Positions 26,316 through 35,313 of a stretch of DNA of 51,591 nucleotides are shown in pieces. Below the pieces are notes generated by a model. It saw nothing but the letters and a program-made list of their open reading frames with translations, made no database searches and was not told the DNA's origin. The first letter of the stretch is position 1, and each line of letters begins with the position of its first letter. This stretch comes from Bacteroidota bacterium (GTDB lineage Bacteria; Bacteroidota; Bacteroidia; Chitinophagales; Chitinophagaceae). Location: positions 29,653-81,243 of the forward strand of contig JAFDYD010000035.1 of NCBI GenBank assembly GCA_018267615.1, read 5' to 3'. Position numbers and translations under genes: made by a program.

Positions 26316-27596
26316 ATGAACATTCTACTATTAGGCTCGGGTGGCAGGGAACACGCTTTGTCATGGAAAATTCGTCAAAGTAAACTGTGCACCAAACTCT
26401 TTATCGCTCCAGGCAACGCCGGCACTGCTGCTTGTGGAGTCAACCTGGATGTGTCTGTCAATGATTTTCCGAATATCCGAAAAAGCTGTATCAAAGAAGA
26501 AATAGATATGGTGATTGTTGGCCCGGAAGAACCGCTCGTAAATGGGATCGTTGATTTTTTTGCCGAAGATAAATCTCTGTCTAAAATCCCTGTTATTGGT
26601 CCATGCTCTACGGGCGCACAACTCGAAGGCAGCAAAGCATTTTCAAAAAAATTCATGCAGCGCTATAATATTCCGACGGCTGCTTACAAAGAATTTGATC
26701 TTGAGAATTACGAAGAAGGAGTTTCTTATTTGAAAAATCATGCGCTGCCAATTGTTTTGAAAGCCGATGGACTGGCAGCAGGCAAAGGCGTTGTGATCTG
26801 TCAAAGTCATATTGAAGCAATGGCAGAATATGAGCTGATGCTTCAACAAAATAAATTCGGCGAGGCAGGAAGAAAAATTGTTGTGGAAGAATTTTTAAAA
26901 GGGATTGAAGTATCTGTTTTCGTTCTTGCCGACGGAAAAAATTACTTGATTTTACCGGAAGCAAAAGATTATAAGCAAATAGGAGTAGGCGACACTGGCC
27001 CGAATACAGGCGGGATGGGCGCTGTGAGCCCTGTGCCTTTTGCGGATGAAAGCTTTATGAAAAAAGTGGAAGAGAGAGTTATAAAACCAACAGTCGCCGG
27101 ACTTGAATCGGAAAAAATCGATTACCGGGGATTTATTTTTATTGGATTGATGAAAGTAGGAGATGATCCATACGTGATCGAGTACAATTGCCGGTTGGGT
27201 GATCCCGAAACAGAAGTGGTGATCCCTCGATTGAAAAATGATATTCTCGAATTATTTGTTGCTGTTTCTCAACAGCGTTTACACGAGATAGTTATAGATA
27301 AAGATGAAAGGGTTGCGAGTACGATCATGGCAGTAAGCGGTGGTTATCCGGGCAGCTATGAAAAAGGTTTTGAAATCACCGGGTTAAAGAAGAAAATCCC
27401 GCCGGACTGTTTCGTTTTCCATGCAGGAACAAAAACGGAAGGTAATAAAGTGCTTACCAGCGGGGGAAGGGTTTTATGTGTAACTTCTTTTGCGGAGTCA
27501 ATATATGAAGCAGTGGAAAAATCTCGTGAAGTGCTAAATGAAATCGATTTCGAAGGAATGTACTATCGAAAAGATATAGGCTATGAATTTTCGTAG
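26316..27596 (+). CDS. purD: Phosphoribosylamine-glycine ligase
   Basis: ATP-grasp enzyme making glycinamide ribonucleotide from phosphoribosylamine and glycine, the second step of purine synthesis. The opening MNILLLGSGGREHALSWKI is diagnostic. The ATP-grasp domain follows with GPCSTGAQLEGSKAFSK near 95, PIVLKADGLAAGKGVVIC near 140, VVEEFLKGIEVSVFVLADG near 190, and the metal-binding YVIEYNCRLGDPETEVV near 290. The C-terminal domain ends normally, with VLTSGGRVLCVTSFAESIYEAVEKS. At 426 residues it has the family length. It lies alone, followed by an inverted repeat of tandem words and then the dioxygenase gene. Confidence 0.96.
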   Translation: MNILLLGSGGREHALSWKIRQSKLCTKLFIAPGNAGTAACGVNLDVSVNDFPNIRKSCIKEEIDMVIVGPEEPLVNGIVDFFAEDKSLSKIPVIGPCSTGAQLEGSKAFSKKFMQRYNIPTAAYKEFDLENYEEGVSYLKNHALPIVLKADGLAAGKGVVICQSHIEAMAEYELMLQQNKFGEAGRKIVVEEFLKGIEVSVFVLADGKNYLILPEAKDYKQIGVGDTGPNTGGMGAVSPVPFADESFMKKVEERVIKPTVAGLESEKIDYRGFIFIGLMKVGDDPYVIEYNCRLGDPETEVVIPRLKNDILELFVAVSQQRLHEIVIDKDERVASTIMAVSGGYPGSYEKGFEITGLKKKIPPDCFVFHAGTKTEGNKVLTSGGRVLCVTSFAESIYEAVEKSREVLNEIDFEGMYYRKDIGYEFS

Positions 27597-27626
27597 AGAT
27601 TGATCTGGTGATCATAGTCGAAAAAA

Positions 27627-27726
27627 ATATTCAATAATCAATATTCAACAATCAATGTTCAAGTATAAATGCAAAAACATTTCTCGGATTTTCAACTTGA
27701 ATATTGAACATTGATTGTTGAATATT
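27627..27726. repeat. Inverted repeat of heptamer words between purD and the dioxygenase
   Basis: The left side reads ATATTCA, ATAATCA, ATATTCA, ACAATCA, ATGTTCA in exact 7-base steps (27627-27661). A 23-base segment, 27640-27662, is the perfect reverse complement of 27704-27726, with 41 bases between. The right arm ends about 50 bases before the likely ATG of the downstream gene, so it would be in its leader or promoter. Same architecture as the other word-palindromes in this window. Confidence 0.85.
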
Positions 27727-27776
27727 TCCCTCAACAACAGCCATTCTCTTCTCAAGAACAATATCAACCTTCTCTT

Positions 27777-28832
27777 ATGCCGAACGAAATGAACTATATC
27801 GATTATCTCCGGCTCAATGATATTCTTGACGCACAATTTCCAGAAAGTGACAAACAAAATAAATCGGCGCATGATGAGATGCTTTTTATTATCATTCATC
27901 AAACCTATGAATTATGGTTTAAGCAATTATTGTATGAAGTGGAGTCGGTGATTCAAATCATGAAGAAGCCATCACTCAATGATAATTCGCCAGAGCTACA
28001 GACCGTCGTCCATCGGCTGTCGCGTTGCACCACGATTTTAAAAGTGCTCGTTCACCAGATAGATATTATGGAAACCATGACGCCTATGGATTTTCTCGAC
28101 TTCCGTGATATGCTTCGCCCCGCATCTGGTTTTCAAAGTTGGCAATTCAAAAAACTCGAAGCGTGGTTAGGATTGAAATATGAACATCGGTACGGACAGG
28201 AATATTATATCTCTCAGTTGAAACAGGAGCAGATTGATATTATCAAAAAAGCAGAAAGCGAACTGTCACTCTTGGAACTTGTAAATAAATGGTTGGAGAG
28301 AACGCCTTTTTTTAATGAAGATATAAACTGGAAAAATTTTCAAACAACAAGTTCTTCAACAAAAAATGCTGATAAGCATATATTTTGGAGCGAATACAGG
28401 CATCGATATTTGGAAAGTCTGGCCAGTGAAGAAAAAACCAATTATGATTTGTTCGATGAAGTTTTTTCTGTTGATAAAAAAAATTTGAATGATCATCGAT
28501 CCCTATCACCGGCTGCTTGTCGGGCTGCACTTTTTATTATGTTATACCGGGGTTATCCGGTGCTTCAATTGCCTTTTCAACTAATGACCCAATTACTAGA
28601 AATCGATGAGCAATTAAGTACCTGGAGATATAGGCATATGAATATGGTGCATCGTACAATTGGGAAGAGAATTGGAACGGGTGGAAGTTCAGGCAGAGAC
28701 TATCTAAAAGCTGCTCTTGATAAGCATTATATTTTTAAAGAGATTGCCCAGCTAACAAGTTTTCTGATTGAAAGAAACAGGCTGCCTACTTTAAGCAGGG
28801 AAATGGAAGCGAGACTTGGATTTGCCGGTTAA
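27777..28832 (+). CDS. kynA: Tryptophan 2,3-dioxygenase
   Basis: Cytosolic heme enzyme that opens the indole ring of tryptophan to N-formylkynurenine, the entry to the kynurenine pathway. The family motifs are intact: HDEMLFIIIHQTYELWFKQL, DIMETMTPMDFLDFRDML, LRPASGFQSWQFK, and the C-terminal WRYRHMNMVHRTIG with the heme-ligand histidine, then GTGGSSGRDYL. The frame is open from a TTG at 27711 inside the inverted repeat; the ATG at 27777 (MPNEMNYIDYL) or 27789 is the realistic start, giving 351 residues. No kynureninase, formamidase or hydroxylase gene is in the window, so the pathway genes are dispersed. Confidence 0.93.
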   Translation: MPNEMNYIDYLRLNDILDAQFPESDKQNKSAHDEMLFIIIHQTYELWFKQLLYEVESVIQIMKKPSLNDNSPELQTVVHRLSRCTTILKVLVHQIDIMETMTPMDFLDFRDMLRPASGFQSWQFKKLEAWLGLKYEHRYGQEYYISQLKQEQIDIIKKAESELSLLELVNKWLERTPFFNEDINWKNFQTTSSSTKNADKHIFWSEYRHRYLESLASEEKTNYDLFDEVFSVDKKNLNDHRSLSPAACRAALFIMLYRGYPVLQLPFQLMTQLLEIDEQLSTWRYRHMNMVHRTIGKRIGTGGSSGRDYLKAALDKHYIFKEIAQLTSFLIERNRLPTLSREMEARLGFAG

Positions 28833-29042
28833 ATTCAGCGTGTCGGATTATAGAATGATGTAGTGATAAGTAAATTGAGTTGAAAAGTTGAGAATTCGAG
28901 CATTGAAAATAAAATCTCGCAGAAGAAGAAATAAGCTATCAAAAAAAACGTTGAATTGCTATTATCAAAATGAATTCATAAAAACAATCATTTTCTGTTG
29001 TTTTTGTCGCTTTGTGGAAAAAAATCGGTTCTTAAGGTTCAC

Positions 29043-29074
29043 TTTGTTAATTCGGATTATTTACATCAATTTTG
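29043..29074 (+). promoter_or_regulatory. Probable promoter of mreB
   Basis: TTTG at 29043-29046, 20 bases, then CAATTTTG at 29067-29074 (seven of eight positions of TAnnTTTG). Transcription would start near 29078, leaving a leader of about 34 bases before the mreB ATG. The rest of the 279-base gap after the dioxygenase is AT-rich; 28877-28910 has loose TTGAG-type words that may be a decayed repeat. Confidence 0.45.
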
Positions 29075-29111
29075 CAGGCATCGAACAAGAATTTAAATCT
29101 GACCTTTTAAA

Positions 29112-30137
29112 ATGGGATTATTCAATTTCCTGACGCAAGAAATCGCAATGGACCTGGGTACAGCCAATACCCTTATCATACATAATGATGAAATAGTGGT
29201 GAACGAGCCGAGCATCGTGGCTTTAGATCGTAACAATCCGAAAACAGTTCTGGCAGTTGGCAAGCGCGCATTAATGATGCACGAAAAAACCCACGAAAGT
29301 ATACGTACGGTTCGTCCTTTAAAAGACGGCGTTATCGCCGATTTTAATGCAGCCGAACTTATGATCAGGGAAATGATCAAAATGATCTATCCCAAAAAGC
29401 CGCTTTTCCCTCCAAGCTGGCGAATGATGATTTGCATTCCTTCAAGTATTACCGAAGTGGAGAAACGCGCGGTCCGCGATAGTGCGGAACAAGCGGGTGC
29501 AAAAGAAGTTTATTTGATACATGAACCAATGGCGGCAGCTCTCGGTATTGGTATAGATGTGGAAGAACCGGTGGGAAATATGATCATTGATATCGGTGGT
29601 GGAACTACGGGAATTACGGTGATCGCGTTGGCAGGTATTGTATGCGATCAGTCAATACGCATCGCTGGTGATGAATTTACTGCTGATATTATGGAAGCGC
29701 TTCGTCGTTATCATAGTTTGTTGATCGGTGAAAGAACCGCTGAACAAATCAAAATACAAATCGGTGCGGCTTTGAAAGATCTCGATAATCCTCCCGATGA
29801 TATTCCTGTGAATGGTCGTGACCTTGTAACAGGTATTCCAAAACAAATTCTTGTAAGCTACCAGGAGATCGCTGAAGCATTGGACAAAAGTATTTTTAAA
29901 ATTGAAGAGGCAATCCTCAAAGCTTTGGAAACAACTCCGCCTGAACTGGCAGGTGATATTTATCGTCGTGGTCTTTACCTTACCGGTGGTGGAGCATTGT
30001 TGCGCGGATTGGACAAACGTCTTAGTCAAAAAATCAAGTTACCAGTTCATATAGCCGACGACCCTTTAAAAAGTGTTGTACGCGGCACAGGAATTTCTTT
30101 AAAAAATTATGACAGGTATCCGTTCGTGATGCGTTAA
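29112..30137 (+). CDS. mreB: Rod shape-determining protein MreB
   Basis: Bacterial actin that forms membrane-associated filaments guiding lateral cell-wall synthesis. The ATP-binding fold is clear: phosphate-1 loop AMDLGTANTLI near residue 12, PSIVALDR, IDIGGGTTGITVIALAGI (phosphate-2) near 160, and the adenosine motif YLTGGGALLRGLDKRL near 290. Length (341) is normal, and an amphipathic N-terminus (MGLFNFLTQ) suits membrane binding. It opens the mreBCD-mrdA-rodA cluster, implying a rod-shaped or filamentous cell at some stage. A repeat region of about 110 bases separates it from mreC. Confidence 0.97.
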   Translation: MGLFNFLTQEIAMDLGTANTLIIHNDEIVVNEPSIVALDRNNPKTVLAVGKRALMMHEKTHESIRTVRPLKDGVIADFNAAELMIREMIKMIYPKKPLFPPSWRMMICIPSSITEVEKRAVRDSAEQAGAKEVYLIHEPMAAALGIGIDVEEPVGNMIIDIGGGTTGITVIALAGIVCDQSIRIAGDEFTADIMEALRRYHSLLIGERTAEQIKIQIGAALKDLDNPPDDIPVNGRDLVTGIPKQILVSYQEIAEALDKSIFKIEEAILKALETTPPELAGDIYRRGLYLTGGGALLRGLDKRLSQKIKLPVHIADDPLKSVVRGTGISLKNYDRYPFVMR

Positions 30138-30143
30138 CCTATT

Positions 30144-30220
30144 AAAATCTCCAAGATCCAAGACCCAATATCCAAACATGAGTTCAGAATTTGAACATTG
30201 GATTTGGGTTTTGGATTTTG
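30144..30220. repeat. Imperfect inverted repeat of heptamer words between mreB and mreC
   Basis: The left arm steps in 7-base words such as CAAGATC, CAAGACC and CAATATC from 30144 to about 30178; the right arm (30190-30220) carries the complementary TTGGATT, TGGGTTT, TGGATTT. Pairing is imperfect with slipped words. It starts 6 bases after the mreB stop, inside an otherwise normal operon gap. Confidence 0.65.
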
Positions 30221-30251
30221 TTTTTGAGCTTATACTTTAAAACTAGTTTCA

Positions 30252-31106
30252 GTGCGCAATGTTTTTCTCTTCATCAGAAGGTATTCTAATTTCATCTTCT
30301 TCCTGGTGCTGCAGATATTCGCGCTTTCCTTCCTCTTTCGTTATAATAAATTTCATGAAGCTGCTTTTATGAATGTTGCCGGAGAAATAACTGGCAAGCT
30401 CGACGAAAAATACAATGGTATTGAATATTATTTCCAACTCAAGAAAACAAACGAGCAACTCGTTATAGAGAATTCAAAATTGCGTCAGCTTCTAAAGGAG
30501 AATTACGAAAATGCCGATGTGCCGAAAATGCTCATCACGGATACAATAAAAACGGATTCATTCAGACAATCGCTGAAATATATTTATATGCCCGCAAAAG
30601 TGGTCGGCAGTTCAGTGCTTTCGCAGGCAAATTTCCTGACCATTCATCGTGGATCGTTGCAGCAGGTAAAACCAAATATGGGTGTCGTTAGTTCACAAGG
30701 AATTGTAGGATCAGTTGTAAACGTGAGTGAGAATTATGCAACTGTCATGAGTTTACTCAACCGGAATTATAAAGTAGTAGCGAAATTGAAGAACGGTGGA
30801 GAAAGAGGAACAGTTGAATGGGATGGAACGAATCCGAGCTTCGTCACTTTAAAAGATATTCCTAAAAGTGCAAAGGTTAAGAAGGGCGATTCGGTTGTTA
30901 CCAGCTCGATATCTTCCTTATTTCCCGGGAACATCATGGTAGGAGTAGTAGAAGAAATCGTCGATGATAAAAGCAGTAATTTTTATACGCTTAAGCTAAG
31001 AACAGGAACTAATTTCTTTAGTGTGGAATATGTATATGTGATCGACAACATTCAATATGGAGAACAAAAAAAACTGGAGGATTCCACTCGGAAAAAAGTT
31101 CAATGA
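30252..31106 (+). CDS. mreC: Rod shape-determining protein MreC
   Basis: Inner-membrane protein with a periplasmic domain that links MreB filaments to PBP2-RodA. It has one transmembrane helix at about residues 12-32 (NFIFFLVLQIFALSFLF), a coiled coil at about 55-95 (YFQLKKTNEQLVIENSKLRQL), and two beta domains with the conserved LTIHRGSLQQVKPNMGVVSSQGIVG and RGTVEWDG. The start is GTG at 30252; the first in-frame ATG (residue 40) would remove the membrane helix, and an in-frame stop lies upstream at 30225. Its end overlaps mreD by four bases (ATGA), a coupled-translation arrangement. Confidence 0.93.
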   Translation: MRNVFLFIRRYSNFIFFLVLQIFALSFLFRYNKFHEAAFMNVAGEITGKLDEKYNGIEYYFQLKKTNEQLVIENSKLRQLLKENYENADVPKMLITDTIKTDSFRQSLKYIYMPAKVVGSSVLSQANFLTIHRGSLQQVKPNMGVVSSQGIVGSVVNVSENYATVMSLLNRNYKVVAKLKNGGERGTVEWDGTNPSFVTLKDIPKSAKVKKGDSVVTSSISSLFPGNIMVGVVEEIVDDKSSNFYTLKLRTGTNFFSVEYVYVIDNIQYGEQKKLEDSTRKKVQ

Positions 31107-31636
31107 GTGAATTGTTAAAAAATATTATCCGCTTTATTTTATTTATTCTGATCCAGGTATTCATCCTGTTTAAAATTCCGCCTTTGCATCGGTTCATTAC
31201 ACCGTATTTGTATTTTTTATTTATACTATGGCTCCCTTTCAATATGTCGCGCATGTCCCTGATGCTGGTAGCTTTTATTTACGGACTTTCTTTAGACTAT
31301 TTTACGCATACTCCCGGACTGCATGCCGCTGCATGCACATTGATCGCATATATAAGGCCTTTTGTTATCAACTTACTAATATCGCAAGAAGGCGCTGATA
31401 AAAACTATTCTTCTCCATCAATTACAAGTATGGGCTGGGCGCCTTATGGAACATATGTACTTGTGCTTACATTATTTCACCACACCTATCTTGTTTTCCT
31501 GGAATGGATGAGCTTCGGATCATTCTGGTATTTCGTGGGAAAGGTGATCGCCACTACGGGAATTAGCTTATTGTTGATCCTGCTCACTGAATTATTGTTT
31601 TTCCGGAAGGAGAAATTCAGGACAAATACGGCGTGA
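31103..31636 (+). CDS. mreD: Rod shape-determining protein MreD
   Basis: Small polytopic inner-membrane protein of the elongasome. About five hydrophobic helices run through the 177 residues, for example IIRFILFILIQVFILFKI near residue 7 and LMLVAFIYGLSLDYF near 50; the latter includes the conserved G-x-x-x-D. Membership in MreD is supported mainly by helix pattern and its place directly after mreC, with a 4-base overlap. Its stop codon is followed after one base by a 41-bp perfect hairpin, which probably ends or processes the mreBCD transcript. Confidence 0.88.
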   Translation: MSELLKNIIRFILFILIQVFILFKIPPLHRFITPYLYFLFILWLPFNMSRMSLMLVAFIYGLSLDYFTHTPGLHAAACTLIAYIRPFVINLLISQEGADKNYSSPSITSMGWAPYGTYVLVLTLFHHTYLVFLEWMSFGSFWYFVGKVIATTGISLLLILLTELLFFRKEKFRTNTA

Positions 31637-31729
31637 GAATGCTGAATGCTGAACGCTGAACGCTAAACGCCGAACGCAAGTTAAAACAGCGTTCGGCGTT
31701 TAGCGTTCAGCGTTCAGCATTCAGCATTC
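31637..31729. repeat. 41-bp perfect hairpin of heptamer words after mreD
   Basis: Bases 31637-31677 are the exact reverse complement of 31689-31729, with an 11-base loop. The left arm is GAATGCT twice, GAACGCT twice, AAACGCC, then GAACGC, so both the symmetry and the 7-base periodicity are perfect or nearly so. It begins directly after the mreD stop codon (31634-31636). There is no run of T directly after the stem (GAAAAAGAAAC), so it is not a textbook terminator. Confidence 0.95.
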
Positions 31730-31754
31730 GAAAAAGAAACTTTCTTCAACTTAT

Positions 31755-31786
31755 ATTGCATAACAAGGTTGGACGTTATATCTTTG
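31755..31786 (+). promoter_or_regulatory. Probable promoter for mrdA-rodA
   Basis: ATTG at 31755-31758, 20 bases, then TATCTTTG at 31779-31786, an exact match to TAnnTTTG. It lies between the mreD hairpin and mrdA, giving a leader of about 47 bases. This suggests that mrdA-rodA can be expressed separately from mreBCD. Confidence 0.5.
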
Positions 31787-31836
31787 AACATTCAATTCGA
31801 TCCTGCACCATGTGCTGAAAAATCGTATATCCTTAA

Positions 31837-33927
31837 ATGCCTGTATTCAATCAATCCCGTAGTAATATAATCCGCCTGATCTTTGGTGGAATGTTTCTCG
31901 TCATTTTCGCGCAATTATTCAACCTGCAAATCATTTCCGATAAGTACAAAAAAATGGCGCAGGAAAACGCATTGTTTCCAAAACGTGTTTATCCTTCGCG
32001 AGGAATTATTTATGACCGTCATGAAAAAGCGATTTTGAACAATACCATCATGTACGACCTCATGGTCACTCCATCGCAGGTAAAAAATATCGACACCAAT
32101 TTTTTCTGTCAACTGATGGAAATTGATACCGCAGAATTCAGAAGCAGAATCATCGACGCGAAATATAAGAACGGACCTTTTCGTCCAACGATTTTTGAAG
32201 ATTTGTTGCAACCGGAACTATACGCAAAGCTGGAAGAAAATATATGGCGCTTTCCGGGATTCAACTTGCAAGAAAGACCCGTGCGCATATATCCGTTTAA
32301 CGCGGCTGCACATATTATGGGATATGTAGGTGAGGTCGATTCCACCATCATGAGAAGGTTCAACTATGGATACCAATTAGGTGACTATGTAGGAAGAAGC
32401 GGATTGGAACAATCATACGAAAAACAATTGATGGGTCAACGTGGTATAGAATTCTGGATAAAGGATAATAAAAATCGACTGGTCGGACATTATGCCGATC
32501 GTACGCTCGACACTCCGGCGATTGCCGGAAGAAATCTCAGAACTTATCTCGATATCGGATTACAACAACTTGCTGAAAAATTATTGGCGAATAAAGTAGG
32601 CGCCATCGTTGCAATAGAACCCAAAACGGGCGGCATTCTTGCAATGGCATCAGGTCCGGATTATGATCCTAATTCACTAACTGGTCCGGACAAACAAACG
32701 AATTATGGAAAGCTCGCATTAAACGTTTCTGGTCCTTTATTGAATCGCGCAATCAAAGGACAATATCAACCGGGTTCAACATACAAACCGATCGGTGCAT
32801 TGATTGCACTCGATGAAGGTTTGATAACAGCCAATAGCGGTTACGACTGTCATGGTGTTTACCTGGCGTGCAATCATCCGGTCAAATGTGAGCACAATGA
32901 TGCGGGTCACGCTGCAAATCTGCGACTCGCCATCGCGCATTCATGCAATTCTTTTTTCTGTAATGTTTTCAGACTTGCTGTTGATAATCCGCAATATCAT
33001 AATCAGCGAACTGGCTTGATGAAGTGGAAAGAATATATCAATGCATTTGGACTTGGTCACAGAATCGGAATTGATTTACCGAGTGAAGATGGCGGAAATG
33101 TTCCGGATACTGCATCATACGATAGAGAATATCGTCGCTCGTGGAATTCCTGCACCATGGTAACGCTTGGTATCGGCCAGGATAAAATATTAAATACACC
33201 TTTGCAAATGGCAAACTCGATGTGCCTGATTGCAAACAAAGGATATTTTTATACGCCTCATTTTGTAGAAAAAATCGATGGACAAAGTGAAGATGATACC
33301 GTGTTGAATAAATACAAAGTGAAACACGAAGTGTTGACACATATTCCCGATAATTTATACGAAGTAGTTGCAACAGGAATGCAAGACGTGGTTGAATCAG
33401 GAACAGCAAGGGCCGCAAAAGTTCCAGGAATTAATATCTGCGCAAAAACGGGAACGGCAGAAACATACAGGATGATTTCAGGAAGAAGAGTGAAACTAAA
33501 AAACAATTCCATATTTGTTTGTTTTGCGCCGCGTGAAAATCCAAAAATTGCGATTGCCATTGTTGTTGAAAATGCAGGCTTCGGTGCAACATGGGCCGCA
33601 CCGATGGGTTCGTTCTTAGTAGAAAAATATTTGACTGACAGTATACGTTCAGACAGAATGAAAGATGTAGAAAGAATTGCAGCAACCAACCTGTTGCCGA
33701 ATTGGATTATTGTAGAACAATATTACCAGGATTCACTTCGTGCGGCGGCTTGGGCAAAACAAACCGGCGACAGCACTCGTTGGACAAAATACAAGGACCC
33801 GGCTTTCAGAATAAATATGCGCGACACATTGCATTTAAATAAAAAAATATTGCCCCCGATATTATCAAATAGTCCGGCTGATAAGCCAAAGGAGATTGAT
33901 ATCGAAACAGACTCTACGAATAACTGA
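31837..33927 (+). CDS. mrdA: Penicillin-binding protein 2 (elongasome transpeptidase)
   Basis: Class B PBP that crosslinks lateral-wall peptidoglycan with RodA. A single N-terminal helix is at about residues 12-28 (LIFGGMFLVIFAQLFNLQII), followed by the PBP dimerisation domain (YPSRGIIYDRHEKAILNN, AAHIMGYVGEV, GRSGLEQSYEKQLMG). The transpeptidase domain has catalytic S314 in PGSTYKP, a SxN-type SCN about 70 residues later, and K537-T-G in ICAKTGTAE. At 696 residues it carries a C-terminal tail of about 85 residues, rich in Asp and Pro, beyond the enzyme domain; such tails occur in this phylum. rodA starts one base after its stop. Confidence 0.96.
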   Translation: MPVFNQSRSNIIRLIFGGMFLVIFAQLFNLQIISDKYKKMAQENALFPKRVYPSRGIIYDRHEKAILNNTIMYDLMVTPSQVKNIDTNFFCQLMEIDTAEFRSRIIDAKYKNGPFRPTIFEDLLQPELYAKLEENIWRFPGFNLQERPVRIYPFNAAAHIMGYVGEVDSTIMRRFNYGYQLGDYVGRSGLEQSYEKQLMGQRGIEFWIKDNKNRLVGHYADRTLDTPAIAGRNLRTYLDIGLQQLAEKLLANKVGAIVAIEPKTGGILAMASGPDYDPNSLTGPDKQTNYGKLALNVSGPLLNRAIKGQYQPGSTYKPIGALIALDEGLITANSGYDCHGVYLACNHPVKCEHNDAGHAANLRLAIAHSCNSFFCNVFRLAVDNPQYHNQRTGLMKWKEYINAFGLGHRIGIDLPSEDGGNVPDTASYDREYRRSWNSCTMVTLGIGQDKILNTPLQMANSMCLIANKGYFYTPHFVEKIDGQSEDDTVLNKYKVKHEVLTHIPDNLYEVVATGMQDVVESGTARAAKVPGINICAKTGTAETYRMISGRRVKLKNNSIFVCFAPRENPKIAIAIVVENAGFGATWAAPMGSFLVEKYLTDSIRSDRMKDVERIAATNLLPNWIIVEQYYQDSLRAAAWAKQTGDSTRWTKYKDPAFRINMRDTLHLNKKILPPILSNSPADKPKEIDIETDSTNN

Positions 33928-33928
33928 T

Positions 33929-35272
33929 ATGACCCAGCGAAATACGACCATAACAAAAGGAATTGACAAGTCGCTTATATGGCTTTGGCTGATCCTGAGC
34001 GCTATTGGCATCATGAGTATTTTCGCTGCCACCTATCGTGATGGTGATAATGTTTTGCAAAGTTTTATTTCGCTGAAAACAGAATACAGCCGGCAGACAG
34101 CATACTTTATAATTGGAAGTATTCTTGGCATTTTTATTTTATTAACTGACAGTAAATTTTTCACAGCAACGGCTAATCTCTCTTATGCTTTTGGAATTTT
34201 TTTATTGCTGCTAGTTTTTCCATTTCACTCACGTGTGAAAGGAACGGAGTCAATTATCAGGTTCGGTACCGCCTTCCAGTTACAACCTGCAGATCTTTGC
34301 AAAGTTTTTGTAAACCTTGCATTGGCAAAATATTTATCGAGAGTGGAAACTGATTTTGGAAGACCGCGTTCTCAATTAATTGCGGCAACGATTGCATTAT
34401 CACCGGCGATCCTGTCGATATTACAACATGAACTCGGACTAGCCCTGGTTTATTTTTCTTTTTTCCTGGTAATGTTTCGCGAAGGTTTGTCGCCATTTAT
34501 TTTGATCATCGGTTTTTCATTTTCAGTATTAGTAGTCGCAACACTTTTGGTGGAGCCAAATACGCTGGCGCTTGTTCTCACAGCAATTGCAGGTGTGGCA
34601 ATTTATATTTTGAGAAAACAAATCAGACGACATCGTAATATTCTTTTTTTAATAATTGGTATCTGGGTTGTTTGCGTCGGTGTACAAAGGTTTGTGGTTC
34701 CATTTGCTTTTGATCACGCATTGGAACCTTACCAGGTGAAACGTATTTACGATGCGATCGGGAAAGATTACGTTCCAAAAAATGCTGAAGCTGCATTGGA
34801 AATAGAACAAAAAGCAGGAGGCAAGAAAAAAGGCGGAGATTATAATGTTAAGCAGAGTAAAATTGCAATTGGTAGCGGTGGAATTATTGGTAAAGGATTG
34901 TTGAAAGGAACGCAAACCCGTTACGATTTTGTTCCGGAACAAAGAACCGATTTTATTTTTTGTACGATTGGCGAAGGTTTTGGATTTACCGGAAGCGTTG
35001 TTTTTTTGAGTATCTACCTTTTATTATTAATGCGGATCGTAACAGTTGCCGAACGACAGCGAAGCGTTTTCAGCCGATGTTACGCTTATGGCGTTGCCTC
35101 TGTTGTTTTCTTTCATATTTCTATTAACGTGTGCATGACCGTTGGATTAGCTCCTGTAATCGGAATACCACTTCCTTTTGTTAGTTATGGAGGCACTTCC
35201 TTCATCACCTTTACTATAATGCTTTTTATTTTGATCCGGTTGGATGCGGACCGGCAAATGGTATTGAGATAA
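33929..35272 (+). CDS. rodA: Rod shape-determining protein RodA (SEDS glycosyltransferase)
   Basis: Polytopic inner-membrane peptidoglycan polymerase working with PBP2. About ten helices are visible over 447 residues, with SEDS motifs such as FQLQPADLCKVFVNLALAKYL near residue 125, LQHELGLALVYFSFF near 170, and GLAPVIGIPLPFVSYGGTSF near 410. A long basic, glycine-rich loop near 290-310 (QKAGGKKKGGDYNVK) precedes QSKIAIGSGGIIGKG. The frame opens with TTG at 33896 inside mrdA; the ATG at 33929, one base past the mrdA stop, is the credible start and implies translational coupling. Confidence 0.95.
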   Translation: MTQRNTTITKGIDKSLIWLWLILSAIGIMSIFAATYRDGDNVLQSFISLKTEYSRQTAYFIIGSILGIFILLTDSKFFTATANLSYAFGIFLLLLVFPFHSRVKGTESIIRFGTAFQLQPADLCKVFVNLALAKYLSRVETDFGRPRSQLIAATIALSPAILSILQHELGLALVYFSFFLVMFREGLSPFILIIGFSFSVLVVATLLVEPNTLALVLTAIAGVAIYILRKQIRRHRNILFLIIGIWVVCVGVQRFVVPFAFDHALEPYQVKRIYDAIGKDYVPKNAEAALEIEQKAGGKKKGGDYNVKQSKIAIGSGGIIGKGLLKGTQTRYDFVPEQRTDFIFCTIGEGFGFTGSVVFLSIYLLLLMRIVTVAERQRSVFSRCYAYGVASVVFFHISINVCMTVGLAPVIGIPLPFVSYGGTSFITFTIMLFILIRLDADRQMVLR

Positions 35273-35302
35273 ACGCGATATAAAAATCATGCGCACTTCT
35301 TG

Positions 35303-35310
35303 TAAATTTG
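35303..35310 (+). promoter_or_regulatory. Possible -7 box directly before the MBL-fold gene
   Basis: TAAATTTG is an exact TAnnTTTG match ending 3 bases before the ATG at 35314. No TTTG was found at the expected -33 distance. Use of this box would give a leaderless mRNA. Confidence 0.3.
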
Positions 35311-35313
35311 CGC

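Noticed and set aside
28888..29133. 81-residue basic open frame before mreB
   Set aside because: It opens with a non-ATG codon, overlaps the mreB start and the proposed promoter, and its Arg/Lys and Phe/Ile content looks like translated AT-rich intergenic sequence.
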